NCBI GenBank assembly: GCA_902779765.1
Contig: CACZCQ010000010.1
Location: forward strand, 62,001 to 126,000
Origin: an uncultured Bacteroidia bacterium
GTDB taxonomy: Bacteria > Bacteroidota > Bacteroidia > Bacteroidales > UBA932
DNA: 64,000 nt
Reading direction: 5' to 3'
Shown: piece by piece, positions 25,768 through 35,042 of the stretch
Numbering within the stretch: the stretch's first letter is position 1
Layout: each line of letters begins with the position of its first letter
The notes under the pieces: model-generated
Database searches by the model: none
Seen by the model: only the letters and a program-made list of their open reading frames with translations
Told to the model about the DNA's origin: nothing
Translations under genes and position numbers: made by a program

Positions 25768-26130
25768 ATGCTTGGAGAGAAGGAACACAGGAAATGGAAG
25801 TTCTCCGACGTGGGCCAGTGGCTCAGGAACGCCTTCCTTGCTACGATCAAGGGAGAATTCCTGCTCAGGCTCCGGATAAGCAAGTACTTCATCCATATCA
25901 TCTACACCTTCTTCCTTTTCTGGGTCAGCATATGGCTGAGCCTAAAGATGGAGAAGACCCTGACGCGGGTGGAAGACAACAGGAAGGCCCTCCAGGACAT
26001 GGAGATATACCACGCCCAGAAGACGGTCGAGCTGGTAAGCCTCGGACGTATGAGCAAGATAGAGAATATGCTGCAGGAACAGGGGTCGAAACTGACTTTG
26101 CCCCAGAAGCCTGCAGACAGGATAAAGTAA
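25768..26130 (+). CDS. ftsL: Cell division protein FtsL-like
   Basis: This small bitopic membrane protein of 120 residues has a cytoplasmic N-terminus of about 45 residues and one transmembrane segment (YFIHIIYTFFLFWVSIWLSL). A periplasmic coiled coil rich in Glu, Lys and Leu follows. Sequence identity to FtsL of other phyla is low; the call rests on size, topology and position between rsmH and ftsI. FtsL acts with FtsB and FtsQ to activate FtsW-FtsI. It shares the gene order of all Bacteroidales dcw clusters. Confidence 0.8.
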   Translation: MLGEKEHRKWKFSDVGQWLRNAFLATIKGEFLLRLRISKYFIHIIYTFFLFWVSIWLSLKMEKTLTRVEDNRKALQDMEIYHAQKTVELVSLGRMSKIENMLQEQGSKLTLPQKPADRIK

Positions 26131-26151
26131 ACTTTAAAGGAAGGCAGAGAC

Positions 26152-28257
26152 ATGGCTGTACAGTCACAGAATTCAACCAAGAAGGAGAGGGACAGGATAG
26201 GAATGATCCTGTACTACCTCTATGCCGCCTTCCTGATCCTTTCCGTCATCCTGGTCGGCAGGATCGCCTGGATACAATGGTTATGGAAGCCTGACAAGAC
26301 CATAGAGAGGTATTTCCGTCCGGTCAGCGTCAAGACCATAATAGATCCGGAACGAGGTGCCATTATCGGTCAGGACGGAAAACTCCTGGCGATGTCCACC
26401 CCCATGTACGAGCTGTTCATGGACTGCACCGTACGCAAGGACTATTTCGAGAGCAAGGGCAGGGAAGGCAAGAAGCTTGAGGCCGAATGGCAGTCCAAGG
26501 CTAAGCAGTTCGCGAAGGGACTTTCCGCCGAGATGGGAGGAGACGGTGAGAACTACTGGAAACTTATCGAGAAGGGAAGGGAAGACGGGAACAAGTACCT
26601 GAGGCTGGGCCACCCCGTGGACAGGGAGACGCTTATCCGTCTCAGGAGACTCCCCCTCATGGACGAAGGCCAGTACAAGAGCGGAGTGATCGTCGTAAAG
26701 AAGGATTCCCGCCAGTATCCCTACGGTACCCTCGCCAGGCGTACCATCGGATATGTCAAGGACAACAGCAACTCCAACGGTAACAACCACATAGGTCTCG
26801 AGGGCAAGTATGACTATGTGCTCCACGGCAAGGAAGGCGAGATGTGGACCAGGCCTACCGACAACCGGGAGCGTATCCAGAACTACGACAGCCTGTATGT
26901 CAAGCCGGAAGACGGCCTCGACGTCAGGACCACCCTGGACATCACAATGCAGGATATCGTGGACCGTGCCCTAAGAAGACAGATCGAGGACAACAAGGCC
27001 ATCGAGATGGGCTGCGCCGTGATCATGGATGTCAAGACAGGTGCTATCCGGTCGATGGTCAACCTGATGAGGGATTCCACGGACTGGAGCCTCAGCGAGA
27101 CCTACAACATGGCCATCGGACTCAACTCCGAGCCCGGATCGGTGTTCAAGGCGACAACCTTGATGACCGCCCTGGAAGACGGATACATACAGTCGCTCGA
27201 CGACAGGATCCCCACCAACAACGGTATCCTGCCCGGATATCCACCGGACGACCATGTAAGAGGCATGAAGGATATATCGATCCTCCACGGCTTCGAGATC
27301 TCCTCGAACTATGTTTTCCGCTACCTCGCGGTCAAGAACTACGCCGACAACCCCAAGAAATTCCTGGACAAGCTGTACCTGTACAAGCTGGGACAGGCAT
27401 TCGACTTCGACCTGGACGGACTCAGCGCCCCCGAGCTGCCGAATCCCGAATCCCCCAGGTGGAGCGCGACCGACCTCGGATCGGTCGGAATGGGATATGC
27501 CATCAAGGAGACTCCCCTGCACATCCTGACTTTCTACAACGCGATTGCGAACAAGGGTAAGATGATGAAACCCTACCTGGTCGAAAGCATCGAGAAGGAC
27601 GGTGTGGTCAAGACCAAGAAAGGACCGAGCGTGCTAAATGCATCAATCTGCTCCAGGGCGACCGCCGACACCCTGCTCAGGGCAATGAAGGCCGTCACAT
27701 CCGAAGGTACCGCGACCAGGCTGAAGGGTGCCAGAGTACAGGTGGCCGGAAAGACCGGTACTTCCCGACAGGTCCTTTCAGGAGAGGAAATCAAGAAATT
27801 CGGCATGCAGAATCCATACGTCACTAAAGACGGAAGCTACCATAACCTTGCGACCTTCGTAGGTTTCTTCCCCGCCGACAACCCCAAGTACAGCGCTATC
27901 ATCTGCCTCAAGTCCTATCTGATCAGGGGCAGCGTGTACGGAGGAGTCCTCCCCGCAGCGGCAATGAGGGAGATCGTCGACGCTCTCTATGCCCTTGAAC
28001 CCGACTGGGGACATGAGATAGAGTCCAAGGTCTCGGTTCCCCAGATGGCGCTCGACAGGGAGATGCCGGTACAGGCTGACGCCAAGAATCCCGTAGTCCC
28101 CGACGTAAAGGGTCTGGGGCTCAAGGATGCAATGTATATGATTGAGAACAGCGGACTCAGGTGCATATATTCCGGAACGGGCCATGTCTCCTCGCAGATA
28201 CCACAGGCGGGACAGAAGGCTCCGAAGGGATCGACAGTAACCATATCTTTGAAATGA
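26152..28257 (+). CDS. ftsI: Septal peptidoglycan transpeptidase FtsI (PBP3) with a PASTA domain
   Basis: This class B penicillin-binding protein cross-links septal peptidoglycan. It has a cytoplasmic start, one membrane anchor (YYLYAAFLILSVILVGRIAW), a pedestal domain and the transpeptidase domain. The catalytic Ser330 lies in SVFK, then SSN (ISSNYVF), then KTGT (VAGKTGTSR). A single C-terminal PASTA domain begins VPDVKGLGLKDAM. The PASTA tail is common in Bacteroidota and Firmicutes but absent from E. coli FtsI. The stop overlaps the murE ATG (ATGA). Confidence 0.95.
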   Translation: MAVQSQNSTKKERDRIGMILYYLYAAFLILSVILVGRIAWIQWLWKPDKTIERYFRPVSVKTIIDPERGAIIGQDGKLLAMSTPMYELFMDCTVRKDYFESKGREGKKLEAEWQSKAKQFAKGLSAEMGGDGENYWKLIEKGREDGNKYLRLGHPVDRETLIRLRRLPLMDEGQYKSGVIVVKKDSRQYPYGTLARRTIGYVKDNSNSNGNNHIGLEGKYDYVLHGKEGEMWTRPTDNRERIQNYDSLYVKPEDGLDVRTTLDITMQDIVDRALRRQIEDNKAIEMGCAVIMDVKTGAIRSMVNLMRDSTDWSLSETYNMAIGLNSEPGSVFKATTLMTALEDGYIQSLDDRIPTNNGILPGYPPDDHVRGMKDISILHGFEISSNYVFRYLAVKNYADNPKKFLDKLYLYKLGQAFDFDLDGLSAPELPNPESPRWSATDLGSVGMGYAIKETPLHILTFYNAIANKGKMMKPYLVESIEKDGVVKTKKGPSVLNASICSRATADTLLRAMKAVTSEGTATRLKGARVQVAGKTGTSRQVLSGEEIKKFGMQNPYVTKDGSYHNLATFVGFFPADNPKYSAIICLKSYLIRGSVYGGVLPAAAMREIVDALYALEPDWGHEIESKVSVPQMALDREMPVQADAKNPVVPDVKGLGLKDAMYMIENSGLRCIYSGTGHVSSQIPQAGQKAPKGSTVTISLK

Positions 28258-29747
28258 GACTGGAAGAAATCATAAGGGACAGCGGAGTGATCGAGATCAA
28301 GGGAAATCCTGGCATCTCGATCGGCAATGTCTGCAACGACTCGCGCAAGGTAACGCGTGGCGACCTCTTCATAGCCGTCAAGGGGCACGGAACCGACGGG
28401 CATGCCTATATAGGCAAGGCCATCGCATCCGGAGCCGCCGCCATCGTCTATGAAGATGACACGGTCCCTGAACTCACCACCCCGGTCCCGGAGCCTGCCG
28501 AAGGGCACGCGGTGACATTCGTCAAGGTCGCTTCGTCCAGGCATGCGCTGGCCGTGATTGCCGCCAACTATTACGACAATCCTTCCCGGAAACTCTCTCT
28601 CGTTGGAATCACCGGCACGAACGGCAAGACCACCACTGTCACCCTCCTCTACGACCTGTTCATGGCGCAGGGATACAACTGCGGCCTGCTGTCCACGATA
28701 GCGAATTACGTCGGGACGAAGAGGTTCGAGACCGCCAATACCACCGCCGATCCCCTGGTCATCAATTCCCTGATGGACCAGATGGTCAAGGCAGGCTGCG
28801 AATACTGTTTCATGGAAGTCAGTTCCATCGGAGTCGAGCAGGAAAGGGTCGCCGCCCTGGAATTCAAGGTGGCTATCTTCTCCAACCTGACCCACGACCA
28901 CCTCGACTACCACGGAACCTTCGCCGAATACATCCGGTGCAAGAAACTGTTCTTCGACAACCTCGGGCCCGAGGCTACCGCCATAATCAACGTCGACGAC
29001 CGCCACGGGGAGGTCATGGTGCAGAATACGGCCGCCAAGGTCATGACCTATTCCTGCAAGGGAATGGCGGACCATACCTGCCGCATCATCGAGGAAAGCT
29101 TCGAGGGGATGCTGCTCAGGATTGACGGCCGCGAGACCTGGACAAGGCTGATCGGAAGGCATAATGCATATAACATCCTTGCCATTTACAGCGCCGCCAT
29201 GGCACTCGGAGCGGATGTAGACGAGACCCTGCTGGCAATCAGCAGGCTGTGTCCGGCCAAAGGCCGGCTGGAGGTCCTCAGGGGACCGAAGGGACTGTCG
29301 GTCGTGATAGACTATGCCCATACCCCCGACGCTCTCGACAATGTGCTGAAGACCCTGAGGGAGATCGACCGTGGCAAGGAACTCATCTGCCTGTTCGGAT
29401 GCGGAGGCGACCGGGACAGGACCAAGCGTCCCGAGATGGCTGCCGTGGCCGAGAAATATTCCGACAGGATAGTCGTCACTTCCGACAATTCCCGTACGGA
29501 AAGGACCGAGGACATCATCGAGGAGATAAAGACCGGTTTCAGTCCAAAGGGACTGGCCAGGACCATCTCCCTTCCGGACAGGAAGGAAGCGATCCGGATG
29601 GCCGTCATGACGGCTGCCCCCAATGCCATCATCCTCCTTGCCGGCAAGGGTCACGAGACCTACCAGATACTCGGGACGGAGAAACGCCATTTCGACGAGA
29701 GAGAAGTTGTCGCCGAAGTGTTTAAGCAAATGGAAACAACTGAATAA
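28254..29747 (+). CDS. murE: UDP-MurNAc-tripeptide synthetase MurE
   Basis: This Mur ligase adds the third stem-peptide residue. The ATP motif is GITGTNGKTTTV; central-domain residues include TTADPLVINSLMD and SNLTHDHLDYHGT. The C-terminal domain has DYAHTPDALDNVL, and TSDNSRTE corresponds to the DNPR-type motif that selects meso-diaminopimelate, here with Ser in place of Pro. I start at the ATG overlapping the ftsI stop (497 residues). A longer frame from 28161 lies inside ftsI. No murF follows, as is usual for Bacteroidales. Confidence 0.94.
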   Translation: MRLEEIIRDSGVIEIKGNPGISIGNVCNDSRKVTRGDLFIAVKGHGTDGHAYIGKAIASGAAAIVYEDDTVPELTTPVPEPAEGHAVTFVKVASSRHALAVIAANYYDNPSRKLSLVGITGTNGKTTTVTLLYDLFMAQGYNCGLLSTIANYVGTKRFETANTTADPLVINSLMDQMVKAGCEYCFMEVSSIGVEQERVAALEFKVAIFSNLTHDHLDYHGTFAEYIRCKKLFFDNLGPEATAIINVDDRHGEVMVQNTAAKVMTYSCKGMADHTCRIIEESFEGMLLRIDGRETWTRLIGRHNAYNILAIYSAAMALGADVDETLLAISRLCPAKGRLEVLRGPKGLSVVIDYAHTPDALDNVLKTLREIDRGKELICLFGCGGDRDRTKRPEMAAVAEKYSDRIVVTSDNSRTERTEDIIEEIKTGFSPKGLARTISLPDRKEAIRMAVMTAAPNAIILLAGKGHETYQILGTEKRHFDEREVVAEVFKQMETTE

Positions 29748-29759
29748 TAGAACAATACA

Positions 29760-31070
29760 ATGATATACCACCTGTTAAGATACCTTCAGAGATTCGACTT
29801 CCCAGGAGAGCACCTGATCAACTTCCTCTCCTTCAGGGCAATGCTCACGAGTGTGACTGCCATGCTGATCGCCTTCTTCATAGGAAGGAGGATCATCACC
29901 TGGCTGCAGCGCAAGCAGATTGGCGAAACCATCCGCGACCTCGGTCTGGAAGGGCAGATGCAGAAGAAAGGTACCCCTACGATGGGTGGAATCATCATCA
30001 TCATCTCCATAGTCGTTCCGGTCCTTCTTTTCTGCGACCTGACCAATGTCTATGCCCAGCTTCTTCTCTTCACCACCCTGTGGTGCGGAGCCCTGGGATT
30101 CGCCGATGACTATATCAAGGTATTCAAGCATAACAAGGACGGCCTGAATCCCAAGGCCAAGCTCCTGGCGCAGATGATACTCGGCCTCGTGGTCGGCATG
30201 ACGGTGTGGCTCAGCAACGACATCGTCGTGAGGGAGAAAGTGCCCGTGAAGGCGGGTGTCGCCAACATTGTCGCCCAGGGGAACAGCGGTTCGCTCAACG
30301 TGGATTCTGAGACCCTCGTGGCACAGGATTCCGGCTGGAAGATGGAGAACGTGGTCAAGAGTACCAAGACCACCATCCCGTTCGTCAAGAACCACGAGTT
30401 CGACTATAAGTGGCTGTCTCCTTTCAAGGGGAAATGGGGCTGGTACTGCAAATGGGGAATATACGTCCTGATGATCATCCTGGTCATCACCGGCTGTTCG
30501 AACGGAACCAACCTGACAGACGGAATGGACGGGCTGGCCGCAGGTACAAGCGCCATCGTCGGAGTCGTATTGGGTATACTGGCCTGGCTAGGAGGTAACC
30601 TGGTGGATTCCAACTACCTGAATATCATGTATATCCCGGGCAGCGGCGAGATTGCCATCTTCATGTCCGCATTCGTCGGAGCATTGATGGGATTCCTGTG
30701 GTACAATTCATATCCGGCCCAGGTATTCATGGGCGATACCGGCAGCCTTACGATCGGAGGAATCATAGGTGTCGGAGCCGTGCTGATGCGCAAGGAACTG
30801 CTCCTGCCCATCCTGTGCGGCATATTCCTCGTGGAGTCACTCTCCGTAATGATGCAGAGAGGTTACTTCAAGTACACGAAGAAGAAATACGGTGAAGGAA
30901 GGAGGGTTTTCAAGATGACTCCCCTGCACCACCATTACCAGAAGGAAGGCATTCCGGCCATAATCCAGAAGCCGGTCCGTGCTATTCCGGAGGCGAAGAT
31001 AGTCGCCCGCTTCTGGCTGATCGGAATCATCCTGGCAGTTGCGACGCTTGCATTGTTGAAGATAAGATAA
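29760..31070 (+). CDS. mraY: Phospho-MurNAc-pentapeptide transferase MraY
   Basis: This ten-helix membrane enzyme makes lipid I from UDP-MurNAc-pentapeptide and undecaprenyl phosphate. Conserved cytoplasmic loops are visible: KKGTPTMGG, ALGFADDYIKV (Asp pair), GCSNGTNLTDGMDGLAAG and the HHH motif in PLHHHYQKEG. At 436 residues it exceeds the E. coli length of 360, because of an extra loop of about 70 residues after the fourth helix (about 160-230), a feature seen in Bacteroidota MraY. Confidence 0.96.
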   Translation: MIYHLLRYLQRFDFPGEHLINFLSFRAMLTSVTAMLIAFFIGRRIITWLQRKQIGETIRDLGLEGQMQKKGTPTMGGIIIIISIVVPVLLFCDLTNVYAQLLLFTTLWCGALGFADDYIKVFKHNKDGLNPKAKLLAQMILGLVVGMTVWLSNDIVVREKVPVKAGVANIVAQGNSGSLNVDSETLVAQDSGWKMENVVKSTKTTIPFVKNHEFDYKWLSPFKGKWGWYCKWGIYVLMIILVITGCSNGTNLTDGMDGLAAGTSAIVGVVLGILAWLGGNLVDSNYLNIMYIPGSGEIAIFMSAFVGALMGFLWYNSYPAQVFMGDTGSLTIGGIIGVGAVLMRKELLLPILCGIFLVESLSVMMQRGYFKYTKKKYGEGRRVFKMTPLHHHYQKEGIPAIIQKPVRAIPEAKIVARFWLIGIILAVATLALLKIR

Positions 31071-31094
31071 CAAGAAAAATAAAGGAAAGATAAG

Positions 31095-32435
31095 ATGAGC
31101 AGGATTGTAGTATTGGGAGGAGGAGAAAGCGGTGTCGGAGCCGCGGTCCTCGCGAAAGTCAAGGGATTTGACGTATTCCTCTCGGACAGCGGACAGATCG
31201 CCGGCCATTATGCCGACGACCTGCGCAAATGGGACATTCCGTTCGAAGAGGGATGTCACAGTGAAGACCTAATCCTGAACGCCGACGAGGTGATCAAGAG
31301 CCCTGGCATACCCAGCACCGTCCCGATGGTGAGGAAACTGGAAGCGCAGGGAACCCCCATACTGTCGGAAATCGAGTTCGCGGGACGCTACGACAGCGCC
31401 AAGAAGATATGCATCACGGGAAGCAACGGGAAAACCACCACCACTTCCCTGATTTACTACCTTCTCAAGAACGCCGGCTTGAACGTGGGGCTGGGCGGGA
31501 ATATCGGAAAGAGCTACGCCTATCAGGTCGCAACCGAGCACTTTGATTATTATGTCCTGGAAATCAGTAGTTTCCAGCTTGACAACTGCTATGACTTCCA
31601 TCCTGACATAGCCATAATCACGAACATCACCCCCGACCACCTGGACCGTTACGGATACCAGCTGGAGAATTATGTGAAGTCGAAGTTCCGGATCACCAGG
31701 AACCTGAGCCCTGAAGACTGCTTCATCTTCGATTCCGATGACGAGATCACCATCGACCACCTCAACAAGATAATCCTGAGCGCCAAGAGGCTTCCTTTCA
31801 CCCAGAAGGAAGAAGTTCCGCAGGGAGCTTACCTGAAGGATGACAAGATCATCGTCAAATACGAGGACGAAGAATGTGACATCTACCTCAAGGAACTGGC
31901 CCTCGGAGGGAAACACAATATCTACAATTCGATGGCAGCAGCCCTCGCCGCCAAGGCTTCCGGTATCGACAACCAGGTGATCCGCGAGTCCCTGGCCACT
32001 TTCCAGCCCATTGAACACAGGCTGGAACCGGTGCTGAGCATCAAGGATGTCCTTTACATCAACGATTCCAAGGCCACCAACGTAGACTCCGCCTGGTACG
32101 CGCTCGAATGCCAGACCAAGCCCGTCGTGTGGATCGTCGGCGGAAAGGACAAGGGCAACGACTATGACGTCCTGAAGCCGTTGGTCAAGGAGAAGGTCAA
32201 GGCGATAGTCTGCCTGGGAGTCGACAACACCAAGATACGCGAAGCCTTTGAAGGGATAGTAGGAAGCGACAGGATAGTGGAGACAAGGTCGGCTGAGGAT
32301 GCAGTCAAGGAATCCAGCAAGCTGGCCAGCCCCGGCGACGTGGTCCTGCTGAGTCCCTGCTGCGCAAGTTTCGACCTGTTCACGAGCTACGAGGACAGGG
32401 GACGCAAGTTCAAGGAAGCTGTCAGGATGCTTTAA
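31095..32435 (+). CDS. murD: UDP-MurNAc-alanine:D-glutamate ligase MurD
   Basis: This cytoplasmic Mur ligase adds D-glutamate to UDP-MurNAc-L-Ala. The N-terminal UDP-binding fold begins SRIVVLGGGESGVGAA, the ATP loop is ITGSNGKTTTTS, and NITPDHLDRY and EHRLEPV follow. YINDSKATNVDSAWYAL and the C-terminal LLSPCCASFDLF are also typical. 446 residues is normal. It lies 24 bp after mraY and 15 bp before ftsW. Confidence 0.96.
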   Translation: MSRIVVLGGGESGVGAAVLAKVKGFDVFLSDSGQIAGHYADDLRKWDIPFEEGCHSEDLILNADEVIKSPGIPSTVPMVRKLEAQGTPILSEIEFAGRYDSAKKICITGSNGKTTTTSLIYYLLKNAGLNVGLGGNIGKSYAYQVATEHFDYYVLEISSFQLDNCYDFHPDIAIITNITPDHLDRYGYQLENYVKSKFRITRNLSPEDCFIFDSDDEITIDHLNKIILSAKRLPFTQKEEVPQGAYLKDDKIIVKYEDEECDIYLKELALGGKHNIYNSMAAALAAKASGIDNQVIRESLATFQPIEHRLEPVLSIKDVLYINDSKATNVDSAWYALECQTKPVVWIVGGKDKGNDYDVLKPLVKEKVKAIVCLGVDNTKIREAFEGIVGSDRIVETRSAEDAVKESSKLASPGDVVLLSPCCASFDLFTSYEDRGRKFKEAVRML

Positions 32436-32450
32436 AGACAAGGACGGGAT

Positions 32451-33890
32451 ATGACTGAAGAGAAGAAAAAGAACAATCTGTGGAACTTCCTCGACAACCT
32501 CGAGGGAGACAAGGTCGTGTGGATGATAGTGCTGCTGCTGATGCTTATCTCCATAGTGGCCATTTTCTCTTCCACATCCCAGCTCGCCCTGCAGAAAGGG
32601 ACCTCGAGGATGAACATCATCACACAGCAGATGATAATCACCCTCTTGAGCCTCGGCCTCATCGTCATATGCTACAACATCAGGAGCATCGGCTTCTTCA
32701 GGGTATTCTCCCAGTTCGGATATGCCCTGTCCATGTTCCTGCTGCTGATACTGGCAAGCCATAAGCCGGTGGGTCCGATCAAGCCGCTGTTCATCAACAG
32801 CGCATGGAGGATCGTGAGTATCGGAGGGTTCCAGGTGCACGTATTCGAGGTGGTCAAGATCGCCATGGTCATGTACCTTGCCTGGGCGGTAAACGCTTAC
32901 CGCAACGACAAGTTCATGATCGCCAACCTGCTGGCGAAGAAATACTCCTTCTGGAGCAAACCCCTGACGAAGAAGATCGTCTACATCTACCTGCCGATAT
33001 TCACAGTCTGCCTCGGAATCATGGTGGGCAGCCTCTCCAGTACCATATTCATAGGGGGCATAATGTTCATCACCATCCTGATCGGAGGAATAAGCGTCAA
33101 GGAGCTCATCCTCCCCGGCCTGATCGCTGTCGGTCTGCTGCTGGGCTGCATCGGAATCAATTCGGTTTCCAAGAAGCCAAGTGACCAGAAACCCTTCCCC
33201 CACCTCGAATCAGCGATGAGGAGGCTCTCTTCCGACAGCACGGAGAAACGGATCGAGACCATCAGGACAGCACCGCAGAACAGTGCGGAGTTCCAGGACG
33301 CCCTGGACAAGCTGAAGCAGCCCGTCAGCGCCAAGATCGCCATCCACGAAGGAGGGCTGATCGGCAAGGGGCCCGGAAGAAGCACTCAGAGGTATGTCGT
33401 ACCGATCATGTTCGAGGACTACATGTTCAGCTTCATCGTGGAGGAATATGGGATCCTAGGCGGAATATTCGTGATAATCCTGTACATCAGCCTGCTGGCC
33501 AGGGGCTCGATAATCGTAAGGAACTGCGACAACCATTTCGCAAAGACGGCCGTGGCCGGACTGGTAGTCCTGATCACCGGTCAGGCGATGATGCACATCA
33601 TGATCAACTGCGACATGGGCCCGCTGACCGGACAGACGCTCCCTTTGATAAGTCACGGAAACTCTTCATACATAATGTTCAGCATCGCCTTCGGAATCAT
33701 CCTGTCCATAAGCAAGATGGCGAGGAGGAAGATAGCCCGTGAAGCGGCGAAGGCCGCTCCCCTGGTGGAGCATGATGGAAAAGACGAGATGGAAAGGACC
33801 CTGGACGACCTGGATGTCCTGGAGTCTTCACTTCCGGTGCACGAAAACGACATTCCCGACTACGGGATAGACGACCATAACAACGAATAG
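32451..33890 (+). CDS. ftsW: Septal peptidoglycan glycosyltransferase FtsW (SEDS)
   Basis: This SEDS-family polymerase works with FtsI at the septum. There are about ten membrane segments after a short charged N-terminus. GGFQVHVFEVVKIAMVMYLA carries the conserved Glu-Lys helix, with Glu and Val in place of the more usual Pro-Ser. EYGILGGI and the last segments with LPLISHGNSSYIMF (usual PFxSYGGS) are conserved. The large periplasmic loop carries the catalytic-type GKGPGRSTQRY region. A hydrophilic C-terminal tail of about 50 residues is rich in acidic residues. The rod-shape homolog RodA is possible by sequence, but the dcw context supports FtsW. Confidence 0.93.
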   Translation: MTEEKKKNNLWNFLDNLEGDKVVWMIVLLLMLISIVAIFSSTSQLALQKGTSRMNIITQQMIITLLSLGLIVICYNIRSIGFFRVFSQFGYALSMFLLLILASHKPVGPIKPLFINSAWRIVSIGGFQVHVFEVVKIAMVMYLAWAVNAYRNDKFMIANLLAKKYSFWSKPLTKKIVYIYLPIFTVCLGIMVGSLSSTIFIGGIMFITILIGGISVKELILPGLIAVGLLLGCIGINSVSKKPSDQKPFPHLESAMRRLSSDSTEKRIETIRTAPQNSAEFQDALDKLKQPVSAKIAIHEGGLIGKGPGRSTQRYVVPIMFEDYMFSFIVEEYGILGGIFVIILYISLLARGSIIVRNCDNHFAKTAVAGLVVLITGQAMMHIMINCDMGPLTGQTLPLISHGNSSYIMFSIAFGIILSISKMARRKIAREAAKAAPLVEHDGKDEMERTLDDLDVLESSLPVHENDIPDYGIDDHNNE

Positions 33891-33892
33891 CC

Positions 33893-35035
33893 ATGGAGTA
33901 CAAAGCCTTGAGGGTAATAATCAGCGGAGGAGGCACGGGAGGTCACATCTTCCCGGCCGTTTCAATCGCGAACAAGCTGAAGGAGCTCAATCCGGAGACC
34001 GAAATCCTCTTCGTAGGCGCTGAAGGGAAGATGGAGATGGAGAAAGTGCCAGCCGCCGGCTACAGGATAATCGGACTACCGATCACAGGATTGCAGAGGC
34101 AGCTGAACCTGAAGAACATCATCAATGACCTGGGGGTCCCCTTCAGGGTACTCTCAAGCATCCGCAAGTCCAGACACATCATCAAGGAATTCAAACCGCA
34201 GGTAGCGATCGGGGTCGGTGGATATGCCAGCGCTCCCCTGCTTATGGCGGCCACCCGTATGGGTGTCCCGTCCCTCATCCAGGAACAGAACGGATTCGCC
34301 GGCCTGACCAACAAGAAACTCGGGGACAAGGTCCAGTGCATCTGCGTGGCTTACGAAGGCATGGAGCGTTTCTTCCCTGCCGACAAGATAGTCATGACCG
34401 GCAACCCGATCAGAAGCGTATTCGTTCCCTGCACTCCCGAAATGAAGGAAGAGGGAATCAAGGAATACGGACTCGACCCCGGAAGGAAACATATATTCAT
34501 TGTCGGAGGCAGCCTGGGAAGCTCGAAATTCAACAAGAGCATGAGGAAGTGGATCTCTGACGGCTGTCCGGGTGCCGAGGGTGTGGATGTCCTCTGGCAG
34601 TGCGGCAAGTACTACAAGGCGGGAATCGACGGGTTCATGGAAGAGGAAACAGCAAAGAATCCCGGCCTTGGGCAGATAGTGAAGTACTCCGACTTCATAG
34701 GAAGGATGGATCTCGCCTACGCCGCTGCGGACGTGGTCATCTCCCGTTCCGGAGCCAGCAGCGTTTCCGAACTCTGCGCCGCACACAAGGCAGTGATATT
34801 CGTACCGTCACCAAACGTGGCTGAAGACCACCAGACCCATAATGCCATGGCCCTGGTGAACAAGGACGCCGCACTGATTGTGAAGGATGACGATGCCATG
34901 GAAAAGATGATGCCTACTGCCCTCGAGCTGCTGAAGGATCCGGAAAAGATAGGCCGTCTGGAGGAGAACGCCGGCAGGATGGCATTGCCTGACGCCGCGA
35001 AGAAGATAGCGGACGAAGTGTACAAACTTGTTTAA
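33893..35035 (+). CDS. murG: UDP-GlcNAc:lipid I GlcNAc transferase MurG
   Basis: This peripheral membrane GT28 enzyme converts lipid I to lipid II. The N-terminal glycine loop is IISGGGTGGHIFPA; the second lies at IGVGGYASAP. The UDP-GlcNAc site has IVGGSLGSSKFN, and the C-terminal lobe has ISRSGASSVSELCA. The 380-residue length is normal. It starts 2 bp after the ftsW stop. Confidence 0.96.
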   Translation: MEYKALRVIISGGGTGGHIFPAVSIANKLKELNPETEILFVGAEGKMEMEKVPAAGYRIIGLPITGLQRQLNLKNIINDLGVPFRVLSSIRKSRHIIKEFKPQVAIGVGGYASAPLLMAATRMGVPSLIQEQNGFAGLTNKKLGDKVQCICVAYEGMERFFPADKIVMTGNPIRSVFVPCTPEMKEEGIKEYGLDPGRKHIFIVGGSLGSSKFNKSMRKWISDGCPGAEGVDVLWQCGKYYKAGIDGFMEEETAKNPGLGQIVKYSDFIGRMDLAYAAADVVISRSGASSVSELCAAHKAVIFVPSPNVAEDHQTHNAMALVNKDAALIVKDDDAMEKMMPTALELLKDPEKIGRLEENAGRMALPDAAKKIADEVYKLV

Positions 35036-35042
35036 TGGGAAT

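Noticed and set aside
28161-28253. Longer murE start giving a 528-residue protein
   Set aside because: The extra 31 codons lie within ftsI in another frame, and the ATGA overlap at 28254 gives the normal MurE length.
27987-29771. A 594-codon open frame on the minus strand across the end of ftsI and all of murE
   Set aside because: It is antisense to conserved Mur and Fts domains and has no recognisable motif.
31269-33203. A 644-codon open frame on the minus strand across murD and ftsW
   Set aside because: It is antisense to two clear genes, has no family resemblance, and arises from the codon bias of the plus-strand genes.
34575-34588. gtgccgagggtg in murG, matching the right end of the repeat core
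   Set aside because: Only about 12 bases match, no other part of the core and no inverted arms are nearby, and the murG protein sequence is normal there. Treated as chance.
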